Source: Aureivirga marina (GTDB lineage: Bacteria; Bacteroidota; Bacteroidia; Flavobacteriales; Flavobacteriaceae). From it: a stretch of 64,000 nt of DNA. The notes beneath the pieces are model-generated. The model was not told where the DNA came from. It saw nothing but the letters and a program-made list of their open reading frames with translations, and did not search any database. The stretch covers positions 433,786-497,785 of the forward strand of contig NZ_JADPIB010000002.1 in NCBI RefSeq assembly GCF_015767265.1, written 5' to 3'. Within the stretch, counting starts at the first letter, position 1. Every line of letters begins with the position of its first letter. Below, piece by piece: positions 33,837 to 42,937 of the stretch. Both the position numbers and the translations under genes were made by a program.

Positions 33837-35125
33837 TTACATTGATTAGGCAATTTATCAAATCTATTATAAAAATCATCTCCATGAACATGAACACTTG
33901 GATTAATTTTTTCAATTAATCTTTGTAGGTATCTAAAACAATCAATTCCTGCATCCATATCCCAAACTTTTTGATTAAACTGTCCACTTTCTACTATAGA
34001 TTTTATAGCATTTTCAATCATTTTCTTCTTGTTTTTACCTTTTTTATTAACTCTAATTACTCTTTTATTTTCATCTGCTATATCATCTAAGTTAACCATT
34101 GTATTCTCCTTTGTCACAATTTTAGTTCCTAAATCATCACCTGATAAATGAGTAAACATTGATTTTCCTTTAGAATTCGTAAAATATGCATAATAATGTA
34201 CACCTGTTTGAGAATTTTCAGTAAACACTCTAACAATTGTTAATGTTTCAAATAATCCCAAAGGATCTAAATAAGCTCCCACATCATGCACATAAGAATA
34301 CATATTCGGCATTCCTCCAGCAAGTCCAATCGGATCCTGAGAAATAAACGTTCCTATATCTGTACAATAATAGCGAAAACGATTGTAATACAAGCCTGTT
34401 TCATGATCATGATATTGTCCTTGATATCGAAATGGAATAAAAGAACGTTTCCCTTCAATACTACGCACTTTTCCATAAATATCCAATTCACATGACCATA
34501 CTTTTTGACCATTTTTGTCATAAGTGAATAATTCCTCACTCTTATCATCATGAATTATCTTACTGATATTTCCTAAAGTATCATAAGTATAATTTGTAAT
34601 TTTATGGTCAGGAGTAATCACTTTTTCTACATTTCCTCCTGCATTTCGGCGATATTCTCGTTTTAATCCATCATATCCACTTTCTTCAATCAAATTCCCT
34701 AATTCATCTCTTTTAAAGTGATAAATATTTTTATGTTCATTTGTAATTGAAAGTAATTGATCATTTTTATCATACAAAAATTGAATCTCTGTATTATTTT
34801 CTGAACGACTTAGTATTCTTCCTGTCGGACTATAAGAAAATGCAACATCATGATATTTATCTTTTGCTTTGACAATATTATCCATCGCATCATATTCAAA
34901 ATCTACGTGATTTCCATCCTCAGTATCTACAGTTTTTACGCGACCTAAATCATCATACTGAAAAAAGGATTTTATCTTACTGTCTGCAACCTGCTCTACT
35001 TGTCCATTTTTATTGTATTTCCATGCAACTTCTCGACCATTTTCCATCGTCATTTTTTCAACACGACCTCTTTTATCATAAGACAAATCAATCTCCGAGC
35101 CGTTAGATTCCACAATTTTAATCAA
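33833..35125 (-). CDS. RHS-repeat protein, main part with C-terminal toxin domain (frameshifted from 5' part)
   Basis: 430 codons of YD/RHS repeats (FQYDDLGRVKTVDTEDGNHV, FEYDAMDNIVKAKDKYHDV and others), the RHS core signature FRYQGQYHDHETGLYYNRFRYY and the terminal DPLGLF at about residue 285. About 140 residues of variable C-terminus follow (from ETLTIVRVFTEN), the expected toxin module, whose family I do not recognise. The frame enters without a proper ATG: upstream codons read KYKDDLLIKIVESNG, continuing RHS sequence. It belongs to one gene with the 35122-35565 frame, split at the A7 run at 35144-35150. Confidence 0.82.
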   Translation of the reverse strand: MIKIVESNGSEIDLSYDKRGRVEKMTMENGREVAWKYNKNGQVEQVADSKIKSFFQYDDLGRVKTVDTEDGNHVDFEYDAMDNIVKAKDKYHDVAFSYSPTGRILSRSENNTEIQFLYDKNDQLLSITNEHKNIYHFKRDELGNLIEESGYDGLKREYRRNAGGNVEKVITPDHKITNYTYDTLGNISKIIHDDKSEELFTYDKNGQKVWSCELDIYGKVRSIEGKRSFIPFRYQGQYHDHETGLYYNRFRYYCTDIGTFISQDPIGLAGGMPNMYSYVHDVGAYLDPLGLFETLTIVRVFTENSQTGVHYYAYFTNSKGKSMFTHLSGDDLGTKIVTKENTMVNLDDIADENKRVIRVNKKGKNKKKMIENAIKSIVESGQFNQKVWDMDAGIDCFRYLQRLIEKINPSVHVHGDDFYNRFDKLPNQCK

Positions 35126-35565
35126 TAAATCATCCTTATATTTAAAAAAACAATTTCAAAACGCAAACGTGAGATTTCACTTAGCAAAAATCGACGTCTA
35201 TTTGTTGGAGAAAACAAACTTACTTTTTCCTTGTAATGATAGGTTAAATTCGCATTGTAATCTTCTATTTCAATACCATCTTTAGTATGGCGATAAATAA
35301 TTTTATCTTCATTTAAAACAGCCTCGTCACCAAGACTCAAATAAGGCATTTCTAGAATATTTCCATTATCATTTTGCCAGAAAAAACTATCTAAAGCTTC
35401 ATCTATCTCAACATATTGATCGTAATTAAAATGCCAATGTTTGTGGTAAGTGTCTTCCCTCTCTACAAAGGAAAATATATTTCGCGTCCAACGAAAAGGA
35501 ATTGGGCCATCGTAAAAAATATCTTCTTCATGCAATACAAATTCTCCAATTACTATATTAATCAT
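35122..35565 (-). CDS. RHS protein, N-terminal part (same gene, before frameshift)
   Basis: 147 codons starting MINIVIGEFVLHEEDIFYDGP, with IPFRWTRNIFSF typical of the domain preceding RHS repeats, and LTYHYKEKVSLFSPTNRRRF leading into the repeats. The last residues (FLNIRMIY) are off-family and end in a stop just after the A7 run. One more A (or two fewer) would join the frames as VFKYKDDLLIKIV, giving a protein of about 578 residues. Even joined, it is far shorter than typical RHS toxins and lacks a PAAR or secretion domain. Confidence 0.75.
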   Translation of the reverse strand: MINIVIGEFVLHEEDIFYDGPIPFRWTRNIFSFVEREDTYHKHWHFNYDQYVEIDEALDSFFWQNDNGNILEMPYLSLGDEAVLNEDKIIYRHTKDGIEIEDYNANLTYHYKEKVSLFSPTNRRRFLLSEISRLRFEIVFLNIRMIY

Positions 35566-35720
35566 ACAAGCAATCTTTCAACTATATTGGTATAAATTAT
35601 ATTAAGATATTTATTATAAAAGTATTTTTTTCTACCTGAAGATTATTCTAAAGTTTTATAATAGATTTTTGAATTAATGTAACTGGATTTTTATTCGTAC
35701 TAGAAGTTTTTTTATTCTAT

Positions 35721-36494
35721 TCAATTCAATATTTTATTTACTATTTTATCAAACTTAACATCCATACAAATACTAATATCAGTAGTTATAAATTTTCCAT
35801 TATAGAACAAACTAAAAATTGTTGCGGGACTTGGAGCAGATTGAGCTTGAGCCATCGTTTCTAATTTAATTATTTTTAAAGGGAGATTTCTATTTTTAAC
35901 TGTTTCTAACAAAGAATTTTTAGCATGAAATTCAGCAAATGGACAACGATTTGAATAATAAACAACTATTCCTCTTTTTTCTTCACATTCTCCACTTTTT
36001 ACGGATTCATTAAAAGCAGGTATTTTTCCAGAAGATTTGATTTTTTTCACTAATAAACTAAAACCACTTGATGTTTTTTCAACTTCTTCAAATCCTTGTT
36101 TTAAAAACCATTTTCCATCACTCATGAAATTAAACTTCTTAGTTCCTACAACGGTTACTAATCCATCCATACCTTGCTTTTTAGCATCATTTATTGCTGA
36201 ATTTAATAATTCTTTACCATATCCATTCTTTTTATATTTTCCTGAAACCCAAAAACAATTAATATTCATATAATTAGGAGCCGTAATCGGAATCCATGCT
36301 TTTTCTGCTGGCCCATATTCTATAAAAACTTTTGCTCTTTCGTTGATTCTTCTAAAAATATATCCATTATTAAATTCTCTTGATAACCATTCCTTTTTAG
36401 CTTGATAACTATCTGAACATTTTTTATCTGATATTGCACAACAAATATGCTCTTCACTAATATTTTCTGTATTTAAATCTATTAACTTTTCCAT
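35721..36494 (-). CDS. YoaP-like N-acetyltransferase-domain protein
   Basis: 257 residues. An N-terminal GNAT domain has the acetyl-CoA site VSGKYKKNGYGKELLNSAI (about 84-102). A YoaP-type C-terminal domain follows, with VYYSNRCPFAEFH (thioredoxin-like strand with a single Cys) and QAQSAPSPATIFSLFYNGKFITTDI. Early cysteines (HICCAISDKKC) are also typical. Substrate unknown. It stands alone between the RHS gene and a rightward toxin-like gene. Confidence 0.85.
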   Translation of the reverse strand: MEKLIDLNTENISEEHICCAISDKKCSDSYQAKKEWLSREFNNGYIFRRINERAKVFIEYGPAEKAWIPITAPNYMNINCFWVSGKYKKNGYGKELLNSAINDAKKQGMDGLVTVVGTKKFNFMSDGKWFLKQGFEEVEKTSSGFSLLVKKIKSSGKIPAFNESVKSGECEEKRGIVVYYSNRCPFAEFHAKNSLLETVKNRNLPLKIIKLETMAQAQSAPSPATIFSLFYNGKFITTDISICMDVKFDKIVNKILN

Positions 36495-36708
36495 TTTATA
36501 TTTTTAGAATATTTCTTAAAAGTATTAATTTTTTATTTCTCATTTATAGACTTTTTTAACTAAAATATACGAAAGTAAACATGTGAATAATTTTATTTAG
36601 AATATGAAAAACAAGTCGAATTAAAATATACATACCTGACAATGAAGTTTTTTGTATTTTTAAAAAATAAATAAAGCAGTTTACTGAAATCAAAAAATCA
36701 AGTGAAAT

Positions 36709-37524
36709 ATGCGCACTAACATTGATAAAAAACAAGAGAATAAAAATCAACCAATAAAAGATACTATTTCTCAAAAGAAAAGTGTTAGTAATTCGAAATT
36801 TCAATTTATAGATAATAGACCTGAGTCTGTTATGCAAATGAAACTACAAGAAATAACAAATAATAACCCACAACATCCTATTCAATTAAAAATAAATGCT
36901 GATAAAGTAAGAAACTCTAAAGTTTGGAAAGATTTAAAAGACGATGATCAAGGAAAAAGTATAATTAAAGATATAACAAAACAAAGAAATACAGCTTATA
37001 TTGATAATTCTCCAACTGGTCCTTTCTATGCAGAACCAATTACAAGAGCTACTCGAGGAAAATTAGTTGGTGATGTAAACGTTCAAATTCCAATTAATGA
37101 TAGACTCGAAGCCAAACGAAAAAAAACAGGCTATAGATTAGAAGATGGAAATGAACAAGAACAAAATCGAGCTACAACAATTGCATATCATGAATTAGGT
37201 CATGCTCTTCATCTTTTAAAAAATGAATCACCTTCCATGGATAATTTAGTATATCATGAAGTTTTACGAGGTGGTGTTCAAATTGTTGATGAACTTATTC
37301 CATTAGAAGAAATATTAAATGTCGGATTCAAAGACAATCCTGGTAAAAATATCGAACACAAATATTATGAGATGGATGGTACATATCGTATAAATCATAG
37401 ACGTGGAGATGATATTACAAATGAAATTAATGAACGAATCGGCAACCGTTCTCATAAAGAAAATGATTTTAGAGAAACTCATGGAAAAGATATTCGAGTT
37501 GGATATAACTTACCTCCTCAATAA
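36709..37524 (+). CDS. Putative contractile-injection-type effector with metalloprotease motif
   Basis: 271 residues, no signal peptide. The disordered N-terminus has FIDNRPESVMQMKLQEI (about 33-49) followed by HPIQLK. I recall the DNRPE-xxxQ-x-KLQ motif at the start of many Bacteroidota toxins linked to extracellular contractile injection systems. A domain with HELGH (161-165, zinc-binding HExxH) follows, preceded by TTIAY and followed by HLLKNESP, then YHEVLRGGVQIVDE. The fold looks like a zinc-dependent toxin protease, but the catalytic activity is inferred from the motif. No immunity gene lies next to it. Confidence 0.65.
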   Translation: MRTNIDKKQENKNQPIKDTISQKKSVSNSKFQFIDNRPESVMQMKLQEITNNNPQHPIQLKINADKVRNSKVWKDLKDDDQGKSIIKDITKQRNTAYIDNSPTGPFYAEPITRATRGKLVGDVNVQIPINDRLEAKRKKTGYRLEDGNEQEQNRATTIAYHELGHALHLLKNESPSMDNLVYHEVLRGGVQIVDELIPLEEILNVGFKDNPGKNIEHKYYEMDGTYRINHRRGDDITNEINERIGNRSHKENDFRETHGKDIRVGYNLPPQ

Positions 37525-37659
37525 AACATTCAGAAAATTAAAATTAGGTTAAAAAACAAATTCTGTAATATGACTTCTTATTCCTGTAATATGGTTTCTT
37601 TCCTGAAAATCTCACAATCTAACTTTGTCATACTAATTTATAAAACAAAATTTTAGAGT

Positions 37660-38415
37660 ATGAAATCAGCAATTATTACAGGTGGTGGAACAGGAATGGG
37701 CGCTGCCACAGCTAAAAGATTAGTAAAAGATGGATGGTCTGTCACCATTTTTGGACGTCGAAAATCTAAACTTGAGGAAGTTTTAGAAGATATATCAAAA
37801 CCTGAGCAAACTCTTGCTATACAGGGAGATGTCACAAATCGTGATGATGTTCAAAAGTTAATTAATACACATTTAGAAAAGTTTGGACGATTGGATGGTC
37901 TTATCAATAATGCAGCTGTTGTTGTTGGTGGTCCAATTGGGGATGTAACTATTGAAGATTGGAAAAAGGTAATGGAAATTAATGTTGATGGAGTCTTTAA
38001 TACTATTAATATGTCCATTGAACATTTGAAAAAAGTAGGTGGTTCCATTGTAAATGTGTCTTCTGTTTCAGGAATTCGTGGAGATTGGGCATTTAGTCCA
38101 TATTGTGCATCTAAAGGTGCAGTAACAAACTTTACACATGCTTTAGCTCTAGAACTAGGTCCCCAAGGTGTTCGAATTAATGCTGTTGCTCCAAGCTTAA
38201 CAGATACGGATATGGCATCTTTTGTAACAGAAAGTGAAGAAATGATGGCAAAAGTTAGAAATCGAATGCCTTTAGGAAGAGCAGCAAAACCAGAAGAAAT
38301 TGCAGCTCCAATTGCTTTTCTTTTAAGTGATGATGCAAGTTTTATCACTGGTGCAATTTTACCAGTTGATGGCGGAGTAATGGCCTCAAATGGACAACCG
38401 AACTTTTTAGGATAA
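37660..38415 (+). CDS. SDR-family NAD(P)-dependent oxidoreductase
   Basis: Classical short-chain dehydrogenase of 251 residues. The dinucleotide site TGGGTGMG is at residues 7-14, NNAA at 86-89, and catalytic Ser (VSSVSG), Tyr and Lys (YCASK) follow. The C-terminal ITGAILPVDGG is typical of the FabG-like branch. Arg at the end of beta-2 (FGRRKSK) favours NADP. Substrate unknown. The next gene, an AraC regulator 180 nt downstream, could control it. Confidence 0.93.
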   Translation: MKSAIITGGGTGMGAATAKRLVKDGWSVTIFGRRKSKLEEVLEDISKPEQTLAIQGDVTNRDDVQKLINTHLEKFGRLDGLINNAAVVVGGPIGDVTIEDWKKVMEINVDGVFNTINMSIEHLKKVGGSIVNVSSVSGIRGDWAFSPYCASKGAVTNFTHALALELGPQGVRINAVAPSLTDTDMASFVTESEEMMAKVRNRMPLGRAAKPEEIAAPIAFLLSDDASFITGAILPVDGGVMASNGQPNFLG

Positions 38416-38595
38416 TTTTATTACAAATTGCATATTTAAATTGATTTTAACGAAGTTTATTAGCTCTTTTTTTCATATTAACTATTGATAGAACTAGCTA
38501 ATAAACTTTAAAGAAATTCATTTTATAATATGTTTTAAGTTTAATAATTTTATCAGAGAAAATATTAATTTTAATTAATTTAAAAACATAATATT

Positions 38596-39507
38596 ATGGA
38601 GACTGTTAAGATAAATTCGATAAGTAAACTCCATGAGTTTTTCAGTTATCCACATAAACCCACACATCCTTTAATTACATTAATAGATTTTTCAGAAATT
38701 GATTTGAATGCGATGGAAAGTGGCACTCGAAAAGTTTTTAATTTTTATTCTATTGTTTTAAAAAAACTCAAAGGCGCAGGTGTGATTTATGGAAGAAAAG
38801 ATTATGATTTTTCAGAGGCTTCTCTATTGTGTATGGCTCCTGATCAACTTAGTGTTGTAACAGATATTGAAAAAAATGCATTTAGTGAAGGTTGGGGATT
38901 GTATTTTCATCCTGATTTAATTCGTTCAAGTTTACTTCACAATAAAATAAAAAAATATTCCTTTTTTTCGTACAATATAAATGAAGCTCTTCATTTATCA
39001 GAAAATGAAAAAAACACTTTATTTTCAATTGTTCAAACGATTCAAAAAGAATTCAGTGATAAATTAGATCCTTTTAGTCATGACTTAATTATTTCAAACA
39101 TAGAAGTTTTACTGAATTATTGTAATCGCTTTTATGGAAGACAATTCCTAACTCGTAATCATCATAATAAAGGAATTGTAGTGCAATTTGAAGAAATTTT
39201 AACTAGCTATTTCGAATCAAAAGAAGTTAAAACAAATGGATTGCTAACAGTTAAATATTGCGCAAATCAATTGCATTTATCACCAAACTATTTAGGAGAT
39301 TTATTAAAGCAAGAAACTGGAAAAAGTGCAATGGATCATATTCATTATTTTCTTATTGAAAAAGCCAAAACACTTTTATTAAATTCACCAGAATCCATCA
39401 GTGAAATCGCATATAGTTTAGGTTTTGAACAACGTCAAAGTTTTAGCAGATTATTTAAAAACAAAACTGGAATGAGTCCGAAAGAATATGCAAATAATAA
39501 AAATTAA
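38596..39507 (+). CDS. AraC-family transcriptional regulator
   Basis: 303 residues. A variable ligand-type N-terminal region (about 1-190) precedes a C-terminal double helix-turn-helix (about 205-300: VKYCANQLHLSPNYLGDLLKQETG, then ISEIAYSLGFEQRQSFSRLFKNKTGMSPKEY). This is the hallmark AraC/XylS domain. It is flanked by the SDR gene and a dehydrogenase-like gene, both on the same strand, which are likely targets. Confidence 0.92.
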   Translation: METVKINSISKLHEFFSYPHKPTHPLITLIDFSEIDLNAMESGTRKVFNFYSIVLKKLKGAGVIYGRKDYDFSEASLLCMAPDQLSVVTDIEKNAFSEGWGLYFHPDLIRSSLLHNKIKKYSFFSYNINEALHLSENEKNTLFSIVQTIQKEFSDKLDPFSHDLIISNIEVLLNYCNRFYGRQFLTRNHHNKGIVVQFEEILTSYFESKEVKTNGLLTVKYCANQLHLSPNYLGDLLKQETGKSAMDHIHYFLIEKAKTLLLNSPESISEIAYSLGFEQRQSFSRLFKNKTGMSPKEYANNKN

Positions 39508-39630
39508 AATAGCAATATAGGACAATCTTTTCTTTTAAATTCTTCCAAAATTTGTATGGTCAAACTTTTGAGTCAATTCTAAAATAAATTATATTTTTTT
39601 CTAGACTCAAATCTTTAATTAAATTTTATC

Positions 39631-40398
39631 ATGGAAGATTTAAAAAACAATTTTTCTTGTGTTTTAGGCGCAACAGGTTGTATTGGAATTGAAATAACAT
39701 CTCATTTATTATTACATAAAATTCCTGTGCTTGCAATTGTAAGATCGAAATTAAAATTGAAAAATTTATTAAATGAAAGAAATATTTCGTTTAAAGAAAA
39801 TCTTTTAAAAATTAGAGAAGTTGATTTTTTCAACAATGAAATAAAGAATAATGAATTATGGATTGAAATAATTTCATGTAAAAATATCTTTAATTGTGCT
39901 TCACCTAAAATAGCATATAATCCTTTTTCTAAAATAAATCGAAATTGGAAAACTCCTGTTTCCGATTTAACAAAGAAAATTATCGAAAACACTATTTCTC
40001 AAAATAAAACTCCTCACCTATTTTTCTTTATAGGTCCAGAAAAATTCAAACAAGTTGACGGTTCTTCGGGTTTATTTTGGGGAGGAATTTCAAAAATCAC
40101 AAGAACTTTAATTAAAGCTTTACATGACAAATATGTAGAAGCAAATTTTATAATTAATTCTGCTTATAAAAATTGGACTATTTTTAGATGTGGAAATGTT
40201 CGATTTGGCTCAGGAAATATGGGATTAGCATCAAAAGTCGAAATGGATTTATACAAAGACAAAAGTAATTACCAAAAAGGGAAAGGGAAATCATTAATTG
40301 CAGAAGATTTAGGAAGTTTTGTTGTAAATTTGATTGTAACAGAACAAAATAAATCTTTAAAGGGAAAATTACCGTTTATTTTTAATGTAAAATTTTAA
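39631..40398 (+). CDS. NAD(P)-binding Rossmann-fold protein
   Basis: 255 residues. The N-terminus has a nucleotide-binding strand-loop (VLGATGCIGIEI, residues 11-22) of the extended SDR/epimerase type, followed by LAIVRSKLKLKNLL. A later NIFNCASPKIAYNP resembles the fold's central strand. No clear YxxxK is seen; the C-terminus has WTIFRCGNVRFGSG. It may be an atypical reductase or isoprene-like NAD(P)-binding protein. Third gene of the rightward group after the SDR and AraC genes. Confidence 0.7.
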   Translation: MEDLKNNFSCVLGATGCIGIEITSHLLLHKIPVLAIVRSKLKLKNLLNERNISFKENLLKIREVDFFNNEIKNNELWIEIISCKNIFNCASPKIAYNPFSKINRNWKTPVSDLTKKIIENTISQNKTPHLFFFIGPEKFKQVDGSSGLFWGGISKITRTLIKALHDKYVEANFIINSAYKNWTIFRCGNVRFGSGNMGLASKVEMDLYKDKSNYQKGKGKSLIAEDLGSFVVNLIVTEQNKSLKGKLPFIFNVKF

Positions 40399-40416
40399 AT
40401 CTATTTTAATAAAATT

Positions 40417-40453
40417 AAAATGCGCAAAATTAAAATTAGATTTTACGCATTTT
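40417..40453. terminator. Terminator between convergent genes
   Basis: Arms AAAATGCGCAAAAT and ATTTTACGCATTTT with one mismatch and a short A/T loop. Confidence 0.7.
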
Positions 40454-40463
40454 AGTATTGATT

Positions 40464-40940
40464 TTACCAATATTCTGTAATTCTATATATCTTTCCATTT
40501 TGAAATTCAAAATGTGTCATTTGTGGATTTCCATCTTCAAGTTTCCCGTCTTTTTTCAACACATAACTTCTTTGCACTGAAACAGCATTTAACCCAATTA
40601 TTTTATTAATAATTTTCACATCTGCTTCTTCTCCTGTATATCCACCATTTTCTTGATTTCGAACATATCCATCATATAAATCTTTTCGAGAATAAACTCC
40701 TCCATATTGTGGGTGTATATAAGTGAAATCTTCTGTAAAAAGTTCGAAAACTTTGTCGATATCTTCACGTTTTGAATCTGCTTGAAAAACTTTGATATTT
40801 AAATCGTAATATTTCTCAACAATGTTTTCTAATGAATCTTTATGTGGTTCTAAATTATTTTGTCCAATAACATTATTCGTTGTCCAAAGAATCAAAAAAC
40901 CAGAAAATAATAATCTTAAATTCATCATTTTATTTAGCAT
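40464..40940 (-). CDS. Exported SnoaL/NTF2-like protein
   Basis: 158 residues. A signal peptide (about 1-26, LLFSGFLILWTTNNVIGQ) precedes an NTF2-like cone fold: helix NIVEKYYDLNIKVFQADSK, FELFTEDFTYIHPQYGG, YSRKDLYDGYV, and the final strand MTHFEFQNGKIYRITEYW. The family includes hydrolases, isomerases and non-catalytic ligand-binding proteins; substrate unknown. Its start overlaps the end of the upstream lipoprotein gene by 11 nt, so the two are co-transcribed. Confidence 0.82.
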   Translation of the reverse strand: MLNKMMNLRLLFSGFLILWTTNNVIGQNNLEPHKDSLENIVEKYYDLNIKVFQADSKREDIDKVFELFTEDFTYIHPQYGGVYSRKDLYDGYVRNQENGGYTGEEADVKIINKIIGLNAVSVQRSYVLKKDGKLEDGNPQMTHFEFQNGKIYRITEYW

Positions 40941-41889
40941 TTAAATTATTAGAAAACACTTTTTCAAATTTAACTTTATTTTCTCCAGTTAAATACTTTT
41001 TAGCTAATGGAATTAATGCTTTTGGTCCCATCTCAATCCATGGCTTTAAATTTTTATCATCTCCTTTCGCTTCCATTGCAAGCCAAACTGCAACAGGCAA
41101 AGCTCCCCATTTTCTTTTCATTGGACCACGAGAAAGGTTTCTACGAAGTTGCCATTTCTCTTCTTCTGTTAATTTTTCTGAAGTTTCAATGGTAGTTATT
41201 CTTTCTGTAAAAGTTGGATAAAGGGTTTCAAAAGTTTTATTCGCAATTGTTGATAAAGAATCTCCTTCTGGAAACCATTTATCAGACATTGAACGATACA
41301 TTCCTAAACCTTCAAACATACATTGCCAATAAATGGTGTCTTTAAAATTCTCTAATTTTTGTTCCGTTTGCCTCGCCCATTCATTTGATAATAAATGTGT
41401 GTATTCATGTGCAAAAAATCGATCAATTCTTACTTTATTTTTATCTTTTTTAGCAGAACCATATTCTCTTGTAAGCGCTGTAAGATTCAAACAAACAGTT
41501 TGATAACCAGTTGTAAATGCATCATCATATCCTTGATATCCAAGAAAAACATTTGTAGAATCATTGATAAAAATATCTCCAAAAGGTACTTTCAACGAGT
41601 CTTTAAAATTATTCCAATTCTCTGCTCTTGAATTGATTAATGTAAACCAATCTTGTTCTTCTTGTGTTAAAGGTCTTTCAACTTTAGCTAGAGAATCTAT
41701 AAATTTTTTGCTATGTCTTCCTTGCAAAGCTTGGATCCAATCCGAAGAAATTTTATTGTCTTGAATACATAAATTTACTTTTGTACTATATTGATGTTTT
41801 TTCTCTTTTTTTGACGTATTTGGTTTTTCATTATTTGTACAACTTATCATTAATAAGAAAAGTACAAATATTTTAAAGGTTGTCTTCAT
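40930..41889 (-). CDS. Lipoprotein with gluzincin-type metalloprotease motif
   Basis: 319 residues. A lipoprotein signal ends LLMISC with Cys17 as the lipid site. The HEYTH motif is at 161-165 (FFAHEYTHLLSNEW), and a second Glu, in MFEGLGMYRS about 32 residues on, fits a gluzincin zinc site as in DUF2268-like putative peptidases. Probably anchored to the inner or outer membrane facing the periplasm or surface. First gene of a two-gene operon with the NTF2-like protein. Confidence 0.75.
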   Translation of the reverse strand: MKTTFKIFVLFLLMISCTNNEKPNTSKKEKKHQYSTKVNLCIQDNKISSDWIQALQGRHSKKFIDSLAKVERPLTQEEQDWFTLINSRAENWNNFKDSLKVPFGDIFINDSTNVFLGYQGYDDAFTTGYQTVCLNLTALTREYGSAKKDKNKVRIDRFFAHEYTHLLSNEWARQTEQKLENFKDTIYWQCMFEGLGMYRSMSDKWFPEGDSLSTIANKTFETLYPTFTERITTIETSEKLTEEEKWQLRRNLSRGPMKRKWGALPVAVWLAMEAKGDDKNLKPWIEMGPKALIPLAKKYLTGENKVKFEKVFSNNLNAK

Positions 41890-42054
41890 TTGATAATTTG
41901 GTTTTTAAATATTTAGATTTTATTTAAATCTAAACGGTTTTTATAAACTGTATTTAAATAAAGACTAATCCTTTTTTAGAATGTGACACTTTAAATTGAA
42001 GATTTTTTAATCTTAACTGAGAATATTATTTTATTTTTTTACAAATCTAATTTA

Positions 42055-42771
42055 CTAATTTTCAGACTCTAACTTTTCTAATCTAGTTTGTAATTCAATT
42101 AATTTCTCATTTAATTGCTTAATTTCTTTATTCTCTTTCTTTAATTTCTCAATTTCTTTTTCTTGTTTGATTGTATATAATGTCAACTCTTCAATTTTTT
42201 GAAGTAAATTTGAACTCATAGATCCAAGATAAAAACCATTACTTTCGACATCTTTTGCACTAGGAATATCTTTTAAATGTCCAAATTGTTTAATATAATT
42301 TTCAACTTCTTTTAAAGATGGTAAATTATATTCTTTTTCAAATACATAATCTGGCCAGTTAGCAGTTTCTACTAAAATATCTTTTGCTCTAATTCTTCCA
42401 TTTACAGCTAACTTCCATCCATCAGGATCTGTTGTTCCAATTCCCACATCACCATTTAAATTAATGACCATTTTTTCTGTTCCTGGTGTACCATTATATC
42501 CTGTATAAAAACGATGGTTATGTTGGCTAAAATAATCTAAATTTGTATTACTTATACCAAAACCAAAATAGTTATTTGGACCATTTGACCATAATGTGAT
42601 TTTATTAGGATATGTAGAGGGATTTGAAAAATTTGTTCCAAAATCTAATTTACTTTTAGGTTCAGAAGTTCCTAAACCAATACTTCCATCTGGTAAACCT
42701 GTGATTTGTGATTTTGCGCTAAAGCTTGATAGAACAAGTAAAAAAATAAAGATTTTTTTTTTCATAATCAT
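42055..42771 (-). CDS. Secreted tail-fibre-like surface protein
   Basis: 238 residues. A signal peptide (about 3-20, KKIFIFLLVLSSFSAKSQ) precedes repeats common in Bacteroidota surface proteins: GIGTTDPDGWKLAVNGRIRAK, then VETANWPDYVFEKEYNLPSLKEVENYIKQFGHL. A strongly predicted C-terminal coiled coil (about 185-238, many Lys/Glu/Leu) follows. The motif set resembles phage tail-fibre ends and suggests a trimeric surface fibre. Function not established. The 283-nt gap on its 3' side holds only A/T-rich sequence. Confidence 0.85.
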   Translation of the reverse strand: MIMKKKIFIFLLVLSSFSAKSQITGLPDGSIGLGTSEPKSKLDFGTNFSNPSTYPNKITLWSNGPNNYFGFGISNTNLDYFSQHNHRFYTGYNGTPGTEKMVINLNGDVGIGTTDPDGWKLAVNGRIRAKDILVETANWPDYVFEKEYNLPSLKEVENYIKQFGHLKDIPSAKDVESNGFYLGSMSSNLLQKIEELTLYTIKQEKEIEKLKKENKEIKQLNEKLIELQTRLEKLESEN

Positions 42772-42937
42772 TTTTAAAAATTTAATTTTTTATATCTAGG
42801 ATAATACTATTTTGACAAATAATTTAATTTGTTATTATTCTTAATAAATTCTTTAAACATCTAAAAAGAAATCTCATAGTACTAAGAACGCAAAAGTAAA
42901 AAAATTATCATAAAATTCTTATTCTTTAAAAGCCAAA

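Noticed and set aside
36556-36837. Minus-strand frame at the start of the effector gene
   Set aside because: Overlaps the well-supported DNRPE-leader gene and has an A/T-driven hydrophobic product.
37851-38348. Long minus-strand frame within the SDR gene
   Set aside because: Antisense of a clear SDR with all motifs; no motif in the antisense product.
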